Below are positions 6,906 through 14,857 of a stretch of DNA of 21,127 nucleotides, in pieces. The notes under the pieces were generated by a model. The model was not told where the DNA came from. It ran no database searches and saw nothing but the letters and a program-made list of their open reading frames with translations. Numbering within the stretch: position 1 is the stretch's first letter; every line of letters begins with the position of its first letter. The position numbers and the translations under genes are program-made. Origin of the DNA: Gemmatimonadota bacterium (GTDB lineage: Bacteria; Gemmatimonadota; Gemmatimonadetes; Gemmatimonadales; Gemmatimonadaceae). The stretch is taken from NCBI GenBank assembly GCA_031127185.1, contig JARIET010000006.1, positions 1 to 21,127 of the forward strand. The letters run 5' to 3'.

Positions 6906-8744
6906 GTGCTGCAGCAGATGCGGGCGAATGCCCTGTTGATCTGGATCATCGTAGCGATCACGTTCGTCGGTGGGTTCGTCTTTGCCGACATGTCAGGCCT
7001 CATTGGACAGGGTCCCGTGACGACCTCGACCGTGGTCGCCAGCGTCAACGGCGAAGACATTCTTTACACCAACTGGGTGAACATTTCCGCCCAGATGGCC
7101 CAGCAACAGGAACAGTCCCAGGGCCGCGGGCTCACCATGGATGAGCGCAGCCAGATCGACGACCAGGCGTTCAACGAGATGGTCAACGACATCCTGATGA
7201 AGGACGAGTATGCCCGCCGCGGGATTCGGGTGACCGATCAGGAGATCGTCGACATGGCGCGGTTCAACCCACCGCCGCAGTTCCAGAACATGGCGGACTT
7301 GCAGACCGACGGGCGGTTCGATCCGGCCAAGTACCAGCGCTTTCTGGCCAGCCCGTCGGCGCGCCAGCAAGGCATCCTGGCCAGTCTTGAGAATTACTAC
7401 CGGACCGAAATTCCCCGGCAAAAGCTCTACGCGCAGGTCGCGGGTGACGTCTACGTCAGTGATGCGCGGCTCTGGAGCATCTGGAAGGACTCGCATGACT
7501 CGGCCACGGTGAGCTTTGTGGCGATTCGCCCAGCCCCGACCAAGGAAGACCGGGACAAGGTCACGGACGCCGAGATCCGCAGCTACTACGATGCGCACAA
7601 GAAGGAGTTCGATCGGCCGGGGAGCGCGGTGCTCTCGGTGGTTTCCATCTCGCGTCGCGCGACCGCGGCAGACACGGCCGAAACGCTGCTGAAGGTTCGC
7701 GCGCTCCGCGAAGAGATCGTCAAGGGCGCCAAGTTCGAGGATGTCGCCAGCCGCGAATCGGACGACACCGTGAGCGCGAACAAGGGCGGCGACCTGGGTA
7801 AGGCCGTGCGCGGGACATTCGTGAAGGAATTCAACGACGCCCTCTTCTCCCTGCCGGTCGGCACCATCTCGCAGCCGATCAAGACGGAGTTTGGGTACCA
7901 CGTCGCTCGCGTTGATCGGCGCGTGGCGGACACTGTCTACGCGCACCACGTCCTGAAGCTCGTGCGGCAGGGCGACAGCAACGCGGTGCGCACCGACCGT
8001 CGTGCCGACTCCCTCGCCAAGGCGGCTGCAGGCTCGCTCACCCCGAAGGCCTTTGACGACGCTGCCAGGGCCATGAACCTTCTCGTCTCGCAGGTTCAGG
8101 CGACTGAAGGACAACCGGCCTCCTACCTGGGCCGCACAATTCCGAGCGCGAGCGCGTGGGCGTTCGGTGGCACGCAGGTCGGCGAGACCAGCGACCTCTT
8201 TGACGACGAAACGGGGTATTTCCTGGTGCGCCTGGATTCCATTACAAAAGGCGGCGTGCCCGAGCTTGATGCGGTGAAGGAAGAAATTCGCGGCACGCTG
8301 GCTCGTCAGAAGGCGATTGACGCCGCCATTCCGGTAGCCACAGAAATAGCCAAGGCCGCGGCAGGCAGTTCGCTGGAGAACGCGGTGAAGCCAAGCGGCC
8401 GTCCGGTGTCGACGGAGGGGCCGTTCGCGCGGAGCACGCCCGTGGCCGCGTTCGGCTTTGCCAGTCAAGCCACCGGCGCGGCATTCTCACTTCCGATCGG
8501 CGCCATCAGCCAACCGCTGAAAACCGAGGATGCCGTCTTCATCATGCGCGTCGACAAGCGCGTCATGGCCGACAGCGCCAAGTGGGCCGCGCAAAAGACG
8601 GTGCAGCGCATGCAGGTGCAGAACTCCCTGCGCGACCAGAAAGTGCGCCTCTACCTTGACGGCCTCCGCAAGGCGGCGAAGATCGACGACCGCCGCGCTG
8701 AGATCAACGCCCTGATCCGCCGGCAGTCGACCACGACGACCTGA
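6906..8744 (+). CDS. Membrane-anchored peptidyl-prolyl cis-trans isomerase, SurA/PpiD type
   Basis: A periplasmic folding helper tethered to the inner membrane, as known for PpiD. From GTG at 6906 the product is 612 residues. A short cytoplasmic N-terminus (MLQQMRA) leads into one hydrophobic helix at about 8-26 (ALLIWIIVAITFVGGFVF). A SurA_N/PpiD-type chaperone region follows (about 40-220, including ILYTNWVNIS and FNEMVNDILMKDEYARRGI). A parvulin domain lies at about 240-338, with the GGDLG and FGYHVARVD motifs. A second, degenerate parvulin-like unit lies at about 480-550 (AFSLPIGAISQPLKTEDAVF). Two rotamase units match the general SurA layout, while the membrane anchor matches PpiD. It is the only plus-strand gene in the window and ends 20 nt before a strong hairpin. 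Function is assigned at family level; clients such as LptD or other outer-membrane proteins are a guess. Confidence 0.88.
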   Translation: MLQQMRANALLIWIIVAITFVGGFVFADMSGLIGQGPVTTSTVVASVNGEDILYTNWVNISAQMAQQQEQSQGRGLTMDERSQIDDQAFNEMVNDILMKDEYARRGIRVTDQEIVDMARFNPPPQFQNMADLQTDGRFDPAKYQRFLASPSARQQGILASLENYYRTEIPRQKLYAQVAGDVYVSDARLWSIWKDSHDSATVSFVAIRPAPTKEDRDKVTDAEIRSYYDAHKKEFDRPGSAVLSVVSISRRATAADTAETLLKVRALREEIVKGAKFEDVASRESDDTVSANKGGDLGKAVRGTFVKEFNDALFSLPVGTISQPIKTEFGYHVARVDRRVADTVYAHHVLKLVRQGDSNAVRTDRRADSLAKAAAGSLTPKAFDDAARAMNLLVSQVQATEGQPASYLGRTIPSASAWAFGGTQVGETSDLFDDETGYFLVRLDSITKGGVPELDAVKEEIRGTLARQKAIDAAIPVATEIAKAAAGSSLENAVKPSGRPVSTEGPFARSTPVAAFGFASQATGAAFSLPIGAISQPLKTEDAVFIMRVDKRVMADSAKWAAQKTVQRMQVQNSLRDQKVRLYLDGLRKAAKIDDRRAEINALIRRQSTTTT

Positions 8745-8763
8745 GCGTCACGCAGGTATCAAG

Positions 8764-8802
8764 CGAAAGCGCCCCCGCCGGAATCCGGCGGGGGCGCTTT
8801 CG
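8764..8802. terminator. Bidirectional hairpin terminator between convergent genes
   Basis: A perfect 18-bp stem, cgaaagcgcccccgccgg paired with its reverse complement, encloses a 3-nt AAT loop. It lies between the end of the PpiD-like gene (plus) and tatA (minus). The plus-strand flank is only moderately T-rich (ctttcgttcgt), so termination may rely mainly on the very strong GC stem. Confidence 0.8.
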
Positions 8803-8816
8803 TTCGTGCGACACCC

Positions 8817-9050
8817 TCACATCAACCGCTTCGGCTCGCTCTGCACCACCTCTTCCTGGCGCGCTGCGGGCAATGCCTCAGCCGGCGATGCCGGCTGCTG
8901 AATTTCCTTCTGGACGTCGCTCATGTTCTTCTTGAACTCGCGGATGCCCTTGCCGAACGAGCCCGCAATCTCAGGAATGCGCTTTGCCCCAAACAGGAGC
9001 AGCACAACCACGAGCGCCATCAACATTTCCATCGGACCCATGCCGAACAT
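8817..9050 (-). CDS. tatA: Sec-independent twin-arginine translocase subunit TatA/TatB
   Basis: A small inner-membrane component of the Tat pathway, which exports folded proteins with twin-arginine signals. The 77 residues show the family layout: an N-terminal membrane helix at about 5-20 (GPMEMLMALVVVLLLF), a hinge FGAKRIPEIAG, an amphipathic helix (SFGKGIREFKKNM) and a polar tail. The ATG at 9048-9050 is preceded by an excellent AAGGAGG 4 nt upstream. No tatC is present in the window. TatA and TatB cannot be separated with certainty by eye; the FGxKxxPE hinge and GKGIREFKK favour TatA. It is the last gene of the right minus-strand block, ending just before the hairpin at 8764-8802. Confidence 0.93.
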   Translation of the reverse strand: MFGMGPMEMLMALVVVLLLFGAKRIPEIAGSFGKGIREFKKNMSDVQKEIQQPASPAEALPAARQEEVVQSEPKRLM

Positions 9051-9054
9051 AGTG

Positions 9055-9061
9055 CCTCCTT
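9055..9061 (-). promoter_or_regulatory. Strong Shine-Dalgarno sequence for tatA
   Basis: AAGGAGG on the minus strand lies 4 nt before the tatA ATG. It is the best ribosome binding site in the window; most neighbours on this strand have none or weak ones and rely on overlaps. This suggests tatA is translated at a higher, independent rate. Confidence 0.75.
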
Positions 9062-9067
9062 GGAAGC

Positions 9068-9388
9068 CTAGAACAACGACCGCGCGATCAGGTAGGCGAT
9101 CAAGACGCCCACCAGACTCAGCAGGGACACATCCATCGCCAACGGTCCGATGCCGAAGCTAAAGATAACCAGATCAATCTCGGTGTGGCCGAGCGACGGC
9201 GTAACCCCTGTGGTCAGGAATTCCTTGACCGCCCCCGTGGGCAGCCACCTCCGGGCCACCGCGTTGAGCAGCCCGCCCACCACAAAACCCGACGCCAGCA
9301 CCGCCAGATGGTACCCTGGCCGATGTTTTGACGATCCCGACTGGCGCCCGGTTACGGCGCCGCTGCTACGACCGGCGTTCCACGACAT
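9068..9388 (-). CDS. Small membrane protein, DUF4321-like
   Basis: A 106-residue inner-membrane protein of unknown function. A basic, hydrophilic N-terminus of about 27 residues is followed by two hydrophobic segments, at about 28-44 (HLAVLASGFVVGGLLNAV) and at about 86-105 (VSLLSLVGVLIAYLIARSLF). Between them, TEIDLVIFSFGIGPLAMDVS resembles the DUF4321 signature, in which a short beta-like stretch precedes the last helix; this is recognition by eye. The ATG at 9386-9388 overlaps the polyprenyl synthase stop by 23 nt; a later start is possible, but the overlap fits the compact run. The stop is 17 nt before tatA. Nothing visible indicates its partner. Confidence 0.75.
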   Translation of the reverse strand: MSWNAGRSSGAVTGRQSGSSKHRPGYHLAVLASGFVVGGLLNAVARRWLPTGAVKEFLTTGVTPSLGHTEIDLVIFSFGIGPLAMDVSLLSLVGVLIAYLIARSLF

Positions 9389-10370
9389 AAGTCAGGGCGT
9401 CTGAAAGACATTGCCGCGTGAGCGACTGGGGGAGCGGGGCGAGTGCCGCTTCTGCCTCCTCCGCGAACTGCTGCCCCTTTGTCCGGGCGTAGTCGATCCC
9501 GCCGCATTCCGTGACGATGGCGACCACGTCGGCGATGTCAGCCTCGTCGGGGAGTTTGGTGGCAAAGAGCGAGTCCACCCGGCCCCGTTGGGCGGCACTC
9601 ATCTGTGGCAACGCGGCTATCAGCGGGAGCGTGACCTTATGCTCGCGGAGGTCGTTGCCGCTCGGCTTGCCGGTGACGCTTTCGACCTCGGTGTAGTCGA
9701 GCAGGTCGTCGGCCACCTGGAATGCCATCCCCAGCTGGTCCCCATACCGCCGCATGGCCGCGCGATAGGCCGGCGCCCCGCACAACGCTCCCACCTCGCA
9801 GGCTGCACCGAGGAGGGACGCCGTCTTGGCGTGGATGAGCTGCCAGTAGTCGGACTCGTTGAAGCTCAGCGCATCGTACGAAGCCAGTTGGCGCATCTCG
9901 CCCAGGGTCATGTCGTTCGACGCGGCGGTGAAGGCGCGGAGGGGCTCAAGGTCGCCCAGCCGGACGAGTTCTGCGAGCGCCTTTGAGTAAAGATAGTCAC
10001 CCATGATCACGGCGATCTGATGCGAGAACATCGCATTGATCGTCGGCTGGCCGCGGCGCACGTTGGAGTGATCCACGGAATCGTCGTGCACGACGCTGGC
10101 CAGATGCACGAGCTCCGACACCGCGGCAAACGCCGTCTCGCGTCCGTCCGCATTGCCCTCGAGCTCGCTCGCAAGCAGCAGCAGCGTGGGGCGAAACATC
10201 TTCCCCTTCATACCGCGCAGATGCGCATTGGCGGCCGCGATGATGAGGTCGTCGGCCTTGACGATGCGCCAGATCTCATCGGGAACGCGGTCGAGCTTTT
10301 TCCGAATGGGGTCCTGAATTTCGAGCAGCGCCGGCGCCACCGGCACCGTCAGCCGGGCCTCGAGCGTCAC
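9366..10370 (-). CDS. Polyprenyl diphosphate synthase (trans-isoprenyl type)
   Basis: Elongates allylic diphosphates with isopentenyl diphosphate, most likely to make the long side chain of a quinone. The 334 residues contain GKMFRP (56-61), which binds diphosphate, the first Asp-rich motif DDSVD (96-100) followed by RRG, K182-T183, and the second Asp-rich motif DDLLD (221-225). The residues four and five before the first motif are small (S92, A91), which in this family favours long products, about C35 or more. That is inferred from known chain-length rules. The GTG start overlaps the stop of TPR protein 2 by 4 nt (GTGA), with AAGG 8 nt upstream. IspB- or HepT-like names would fit, but the chain length is not proven and no quinone genes are adjacent. 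Confidence 0.92.
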   Translation of the reverse strand: MTLEARLTVPVAPALLEIQDPIRKKLDRVPDEIWRIVKADDLIIAAANAHLRGMKGKMFRPTLLLLASELEGNADGRETAFAAVSELVHLASVVHDDSVDHSNVRRGQPTINAMFSHQIAVIMGDYLYSKALAELVRLGDLEPLRAFTAASNDMTLGEMRQLASYDALSFNESDYWQLIHAKTASLLGAACEVGALCGAPAYRAAMRRYGDQLGMAFQVADDLLDYTEVESVTGKPSGNDLREHKVTLPLIAALPQMSAAQRGRVDSLFATKLPDEADIADVVAIVTECGGIDYARTKGQQFAEEAEAALAPLPQSLTRQCLSDALTYVVERRS

Positions 10371-12763
10371 TTGATGGCCTTGTCGACAGCGTTCAACCGA
10401 TCGCCCACATCGCGGAACTGGATGTCCACGCCGAACACACGCTCGTAGAACGGCTTGGCATCGGCGGGCTTGCCGAGCGATTCGTTGATGTAGCCGAGCA
10501 GGTAGAGCACGCCGACCAACTGCTCATCGCCAATGCCCGGCTCGTTGAGCGCACGCTGGAGGATCGTGGTGGCCACGGGCAACTGTTTCTTCTCGAGGAA
10601 GCACTGTCCGAGCGCCTCATAAGTGCGCACACGATTTGCCGTGCCGCGCAGGGCCTTCTGGAACTCGGCAATGGCCTCGTCGACCAGGCCCATTTCCTTG
10701 AAGGCCACGCCGAGATCGTAGTGCGACTCATGGTCTTCGTCTTCGACGTTCTCGGCGACGCCCTGCTTGAACTTCTTGAGCATGTCGGCAAAGTCCGCCT
10801 GCTCGTCACCGGTCGGCTCTTTCTCCTCGACCACCATGCGCGTGTTCTTCGGCCCCTCGTCTTCGCGGAGCCAGTCACCGAGCGACACAAATTCGTCATC
10901 GCCACCCGCGACCGGCGCCGGCGCTGGTTTTGACTCGCTCGGCGGCACCGACTCGATCGCGCCGGTGTAGCGCTTTGGTTTCGATGGCGTCGCCTGCGCG
11001 GCTGGAGCTTCGGCCGGAGCCGACGGCGCCGGCATAAAGGTTTCCAGCGCGGCGGTGGCACGAATTTCGTCCGGAACGATGTCCAGCACGCGCTTGTAGA
11101 CCGCGCGCGCCCGCTCCGATTGGCCGTCGCGCAGCAGTGCGTCGGCGAGCGCCAGGTAGGCCTCGGCGGTGCGCGGCTTGTCGTTGGACCGGAAGGCGTA
11201 CTCCACGCGCTTCTGGTGGTACTTCACGAGGTTCGGATTGATGCGGACGATCTCGTCAGCGACCGATGCCGCGTTGTCCAGATCGTTCGCCTCGTCGAAG
11301 CCGGCGAGCGCAGCCTCGAGTTCCTTCATCCCCTCGTCACGCTCACCGTCCTCGAGCAGCGCTTCGGCAAGTTGCCGCCGGAGCGCCCAGTTCTTCTGAT
11401 CGTCCTCGACCTTGATCCGTAGCGTGAGTACCGAGTTTGCTGCGAGCAATGACGAGGATCGGCGCACCGGCGGTGGTGGCTCCTCCACCACGTCCGCGCT
11501 CATCGCGCCAAACTCCGTTGGTTCGTCCGGGAGGATCAGCTCGAGTGCCCCCGACGTCCTGGGCGCCGGATCGGCAGTCGCGTTGACCTCAATCAGCGGG
11601 AGATCAATCGACGCCGGCTCGTCATCAAGCACCGTAGGTTCGATGCGCAGGGCGTCGTCGGCACCCGTATCGATCAGCGGCAGATCGCCGACGGAGGCCG
11701 GCTCGCTCACGTCGAGATCGATGATGCCGTCGGCCGAGTCACCGCCCACATCCAGCATCGGCAGGTCGCCGCCGAGCGCGAGGTCGTTCTTTTCCGCCGG
11801 ACGCTCGGCCTGCACTTCCTGAATCGCTCCGAGGTCAATCTCCGCGAACTCTTGCGGAGCCATCGGCTCGGGTTCGGCGGCGACCGAGTCGCCGCCAAAC
11901 GACGTCGGCTCGAGCCCGAGCAGCGAGCCCCCCGCCTCAGGCACCAGTTCTGCCGTGCCCTCAACAGCGGCGGTCGTGATCTCGATGCCCGCCACCGGCG
12001 TCGGTACCTTGGGCCTTGGCACGGGTGGCGGCGTCTCAACGATCCGCGGCACGCCACGCGTGCCCCGCGGCGGTGCGGGCGCGCTCAGGTCGATGAACAC
12101 GAGGTCGTCGGCCTTCGAGGCTTGTTGGGCTTCTCCGGCCTTGATCTCAAAGTTCGGATCAATCGCCTTCATTCGCTCGGCCGTGGCTTCTGCCTCGGCC
12201 GTGCGCCCGTCGTTGTTGTAGCGGCCATACAACACCTGCAACTGCTCGAGCGCCTCTTCCGGTTTGCCCGCCTTGGTGAGCTGGTCCGCCAGCATCAGGC
12301 GGACATCATCCTGATCGGGGACGAGGTCAGCGAACTCCTTCAGCGCGCGAAAAGCCTCATCAATCTTGCCAGCTTTCTGCTGGCGGTCGGCGTACTCGAG
12401 AAAGTTCTGCTTCGCCTCGCCCTTAAAGCCCTTGGCCGCGCTGATCTTGCCGAGCTTGTAGTAGATGGAGGCGCGTCCCGGCGACGTGCGCAGGACCTTG
12501 TTGCAGAGCGCAATGGCGTTGTTGAAGAACCCGCCCTCGGTGTACAGGTCCACCGCGCGCTCATAGAGCGTCACGGCTTCCGGGGTGTTCCCCTGCCGGC
12601 CGAGCAAGTCCCCGACGCGATTGTACAGGGCGATCTCGATGTCCGCGTCCTCGCCCGCATCGTACAGGTCGAGAACCTCACGGTACGTCGCGATCGCCTT
12701 GTCGTACTGCTTCTTGGCTTCGAGTTCGCTGGCCTTTTTCTTGAGTGCGGCTACGTTGGCCAT
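10367..12763 (-). CDS. TPR protein 2 with acidic linker
   Basis: A large TPR protein, probably a cytoplasmic scaffold; its specific role is not recognised. ATG at 12761-12763 is chosen because the family-like sequence begins there (MANVAALKKKASELEAKKQY). The open frame extends further, but that part is out-of-frame hutI sequence. The 798 residues divide into N-terminal TPR units (about 8-205), an acidic/Pro linker (about 210-490) with recurring motifs (GDLPMLDV, GDLPLIDT, SIDLPLIEV), a middle TPR block (about 495-640), a second linker, and C-terminal TPR units (about 690-798, with YDLGVAFKEMGLVDEAIAEF). No signal peptide is visible. It shares its TPR-linker-TPR design with TPR protein 1. It follows hutI by 37 nt and is coupled to the polyprenyl synthase by a 4-nt overlap. 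Confidence 0.88.
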   Translation of the reverse strand: MANVAALKKKASELEAKKQYDKAIATYREVLDLYDAGEDADIEIALYNRVGDLLGRQGNTPEAVTLYERAVDLYTEGGFFNNAIALCNKVLRTSPGRASIYYKLGKISAAKGFKGEAKQNFLEYADRQQKAGKIDEAFRALKEFADLVPDQDDVRLMLADQLTKAGKPEEALEQLQVLYGRYNNDGRTAEAEATAERMKAIDPNFEIKAGEAQQASKADDLVFIDLSAPAPPRGTRGVPRIVETPPPVPRPKVPTPVAGIEITTAAVEGTAELVPEAGGSLLGLEPTSFGGDSVAAEPEPMAPQEFAEIDLGAIQEVQAERPAEKNDLALGGDLPMLDVGGDSADGIIDLDVSEPASVGDLPLIDTGADDALRIEPTVLDDEPASIDLPLIEVNATADPAPRTSGALELILPDEPTEFGAMSADVVEEPPPPVRRSSSLLAANSVLTLRIKVEDDQKNWALRRQLAEALLEDGERDEGMKELEAALAGFDEANDLDNAASVADEIVRINPNLVKYHQKRVEYAFRSNDKPRTAEAYLALADALLRDGQSERARAVYKRVLDIVPDEIRATAALETFMPAPSAPAEAPAAQATPSKPKRYTGAIESVPPSESKPAPAPVAGGDDEFVSLGDWLREDEGPKNTRMVVEEKEPTGDEQADFADMLKKFKQGVAENVEDEDHESHYDLGVAFKEMGLVDEAIAEFQKALRGTANRVRTYEALGQCFLEKKQLPVATTILQRALNEPGIGDEQLVGVLYLLGYINESLGKPADAKPFYERVFGVDIQFRDVGDRLNAVDKAIK

Positions 12764-12800
12764 GGCTTTGCGCGAGGTACCGGAGTGGCAGGCGTACTCA

Positions 12801-14099
12801 TTAGAGCGGATGGCCTGCCGAGGGACTGGGAAAGGTACCGTCCCCGTCACCGCCGTGACAAGCGATTCCGCGACACCAGGACCGCAGGCACCGGTTGTCC
12901 CCGTACCAGTACGGGAGTTCGCGGATGTCACCGATGTCGAAGAGGGCGATATCTGCCGAGAACCGAGGGGCGATCTGGCCCGACTCGTTGGCGAGACCGA
13001 GGGCTGCCGCTCCATTGACCGTAGCCGCCGTGACCGACTCGGCCACACTGAGGCCGAGCTGGCTGACGGCCAGGGTCAGCATGAGCGGAAAGTTGACGGT
13101 CGGAGACGTTCCCGGGTTGAAATCGGTGGCCAGTGCAATCGCGGCGCCGGCTTCGATCAGTGCGCGGGCGGGCGCCTGTTTGGGACGCCCGAGAAAGAGC
13201 ATGGTGCCAGGAAGCAGCGTGGCCACGGTCCCGCTTTCGGCCAAGGCCCTTATGCCCACGTCCGACACGGCCGCGAGGTGATCGGCACTCGTGGCGCCAA
13301 GTTCGGCCGCGAGTTCGGCCGCGCCGCTCGGCTCCAGCTCGTCGGCGTGGAGCTTGATCCCCAACCCCGCAGCGCGGGACGCGGTGAGTATCCGGCGAGA
13401 TTCATCCAAGGTGTACACACCTGGCTCGCAAAAAATGTCCGCAAACCGCGCGAGCGAGCCGGCGGCCACGGCCGGCAACATCTCATTGATGATGAGGGCG
13501 ATGTACTCGTCGCGGGTGCGTGGAGCGGCGCGATATTCGAGCGGAATCTCGTGCGCACCGAGAAAAGTGGGCACGATGCGCATCGGGAGCTCTGCCGCAA
13601 GGCGTTGGATCACGCGAAGCGACTTGAGCTCGTCTTCGACGCTCAGGCCATAGCCGCTCTTCACTTCAATCGTCGTTGTTCCGTGCGCTGCCAAACGCTG
13701 GAGACGGGGCACGGCGAGCGCGAAAAGTTGATCCTCGGACCGCGTCCGAAGATCGCGCACAGACCCGTGGATTCCCCCGCCCCGTTTGGCGATCTCCATG
13801 TAGCCAACCCCGGAGGCACGAAGCTCCTGCTCCTCGTGGCGCGGTTTTCCGAAGATGCCGTGCGTATGCGAGTCCACCAGGCCGGGAGTCAGGACGCCAC
13901 CGCCGCAGTCTATCGTCTCGGCACCGGCGTACCGTTTGAGCAGCTCATCTTGCGGGCCCACACCGAGGATGATGCCGTCGCCGAACGCGACTGCTGCGCC
14001 GGTCAAGACCTCCATCGTGCGCATCTCGTGGCCCCGGCGGGCGCGCGATGGGCCGGCGACCGTTACGACTTGAGACGCGTTGACGAGAAGGGTGGGCAT
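12801..14099 (-). CDS. hutI: Imidazolonepropionase
   Basis: Hydrolyses 4-imidazolone-5-propionate to N-formimino-L-glutamate, the third step of histidine degradation. It is a cytosolic metal-dependent amidohydrolase. The 432 residues carry the metal site VDSHTH (H78, H80), GAHEIP with H183, HADE (251-254, H251), H274 in the TSADH segment, and D326 in LATDFNPG. The IEVKSGYGL motif (144-152) is also typical. ATG at 14097-14099 gives the normal N-terminus. The C-terminus runs about 20 residues past the family-like YWYGDNRCLRSW segment with a Gly/Ser/Pro-rich tail. It lies after the inverted repeat, separated from hutU by two non-hut genes. Identification is very secure. Confidence 0.96.
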   Translation of the reverse strand: MPTLLVNASQVVTVAGPSRARRGHEMRTMEVLTGAAVAFGDGIILGVGPQDELLKRYAGAETIDCGGGVLTPGLVDSHTHGIFGKPRHEEQELRASGVGYMEIAKRGGGIHGSVRDLRTRSEDQLFALAVPRLQRLAAHGTTTIEVKSGYGLSVEDELKSLRVIQRLAAELPMRIVPTFLGAHEIPLEYRAAPRTRDEYIALIINEMLPAVAAGSLARFADIFCEPGVYTLDESRRILTASRAAGLGIKLHADELEPSGAAELAAELGATSADHLAAVSDVGIRALAESGTVATLLPGTMLFLGRPKQAPARALIEAGAAIALATDFNPGTSPTVNFPLMLTLAVSQLGLSVAESVTAATVNGAAALGLANESGQIAPRFSADIALFDIGDIRELPYWYGDNRCLRSWCRGIACHGGDGDGTFPSPSAGHPL

Positions 14100-14105
14100 C
14101 CTGAC

Positions 14106-14219
14106 AGGGAAACTACGGGGAAGGACGGGACGTCGGAGGACGTGAGAGGACGAACTGCTCGGCAGGGGTCGCTCGTCCTCCCGCGTCCTCCCACGTCCTG
14201 CTGTTCCCCGTCTTCCCTA
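14106..14219. repeat. Long imperfect inverted repeat of GGACG units
   Basis: The left arm (14106-14153) and right arm (14173-14218) are imperfect reverse complements, matching at roughly 38 of 46 positions. Each arm is itself a series of about 10-nt units (GGACGTCGGA, GGACGTGAGA; and on the other strand GGACGTGGGA, GGACGCGGGA). The loop contains a smaller hairpin, CTGC-TCG-GCAG (14155-14165). The right arm overlaps the TAG stop of the upstream minus-strand gene. The element fills the gap between the coiled-coil gene and hutI. If transcribed it would fold into a long stem that could block exonucleases or attenuate hutI expression. It belongs to the same family as 7-45 and 5338-5420. Confidence 0.75.
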
Positions 14220-14849
14220 CCTTTCTAACGCGATCTTTTCCTTCAGCTCGCCGGCAATCGGCTGAGCGGGACCCGCCCCCAGCACTTTCGTCACGAACCG
14301 CTGACCCTCGGAGACGCGCTCCATTTCGATCGCGATGGCCTCGATTCCCTCTTCCATCCGTTCAAGTCGATCCGTGATCTGCCGGGATGGCAACTCGGCC
14401 TGCGCCTTATTTCGTCGGAGGTAGCCGCGGGCCCAGGCCATCGTGATTGGCATCAATACGGCGAAGATGAACGCCAGTGAAAGCGCGGTGATCTGGCCCG
14501 AACTGAGAATTTGTCCGGGGGGAACCGGCGGATCGGGGTCCACCGCAATGACGCCCTTCGCCGCTATCACCTGCTTTCCGGTGACATCGAGCTGCGTCTC
14601 GAGTTCCTTGAGCCGGTTGTCGAGCACGGCGATGCGGTTCTCGAGTCCGACCCGGTCAGCCCCAGGGGCGGCGTTTCTCAGTTCTTCTGCGAGGTTTTCG
14701 CGGCGACTGGACACATTGGTCAGCTGGTTGCTGATCTCGCCGCGACGCGCAATGAGGTTGCGCAATTCGGCGGCCGTGTTGGGCAGCGGTGTGCCGACCT
14801 GCGTGGCCGCAGGTTGCGACGCGGAGCCAGCGGAACTCGCCTGAAGCAT
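14217..14849 (-). CDS. Coiled-coil, single-pass membrane protein of unknown function
   Basis: I do not recognise this 210-residue protein. A polar N-terminus (about 1-25) is followed by a predicted coiled coil at about 26-92, rich in Leu/Arg/Glu heptads (LIARRGEISNQLTN, RLKELETQLDVTGKQ). One hydrophobic helix lies at about 117-137 (QITALSLAFIFAVLMPITMAW), then basic WARGYLRRNK. A second helical region (about 155-185, RQITDRLERMEEGIEAIAIEM) leads to the C-terminus. The positive charge after the helix suggests the C-terminal part is cytoplasmic. No signal peptide motif is evident. The ATG is 8 nt after the radical SAM stop, with no clear ribosome site. Co-transcription with the radical SAM gene, and through it hutU, is likely. 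Confidence 0.8.
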   Translation of the reverse strand: MLQASSAGSASQPAATQVGTPLPNTAAELRNLIARRGEISNQLTNVSSRRENLAEELRNAAPGADRVGLENRIAVLDNRLKELETQLDVTGKQVIAAKGVIAVDPDPPVPPGQILSSGQITALSLAFIFAVLMPITMAWARGYLRRNKAQAELPSRQITDRLERMEEGIEAIAIEMERVSEGQRFVTKVLGAGPAQPIAGELKEKIALER

Positions 14850-14857
14850 GACTGAAA

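Noticed and set aside
6993..8468. Long minus-strand open frame opposite the PpiD-like gene
   Set aside because: Antisense shadow; the plus strand has clear membrane and parvulin features and a good ribosome site.
12764..13048. N-terminal extension of TPR protein 2 beyond ATG 12763
   Set aside because: It is out-of-frame hutI sequence, Arg/Ser-rich with no TPR character; family-like sequence starts at MANVAALKKK.
14106..14219. CRISPR array from the repeated GGACG units
   Set aside because: Units are about 10 nt and contiguous with no unique spacers, arranged as an inverted repeat; no cas genes nearby.
12585..14228. 547-residue plus-strand open frame opposite hutI and the TPR protein 2 start
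   Set aside because: Antisense shadow spanning two genes and the inverted repeat; no domain visible.
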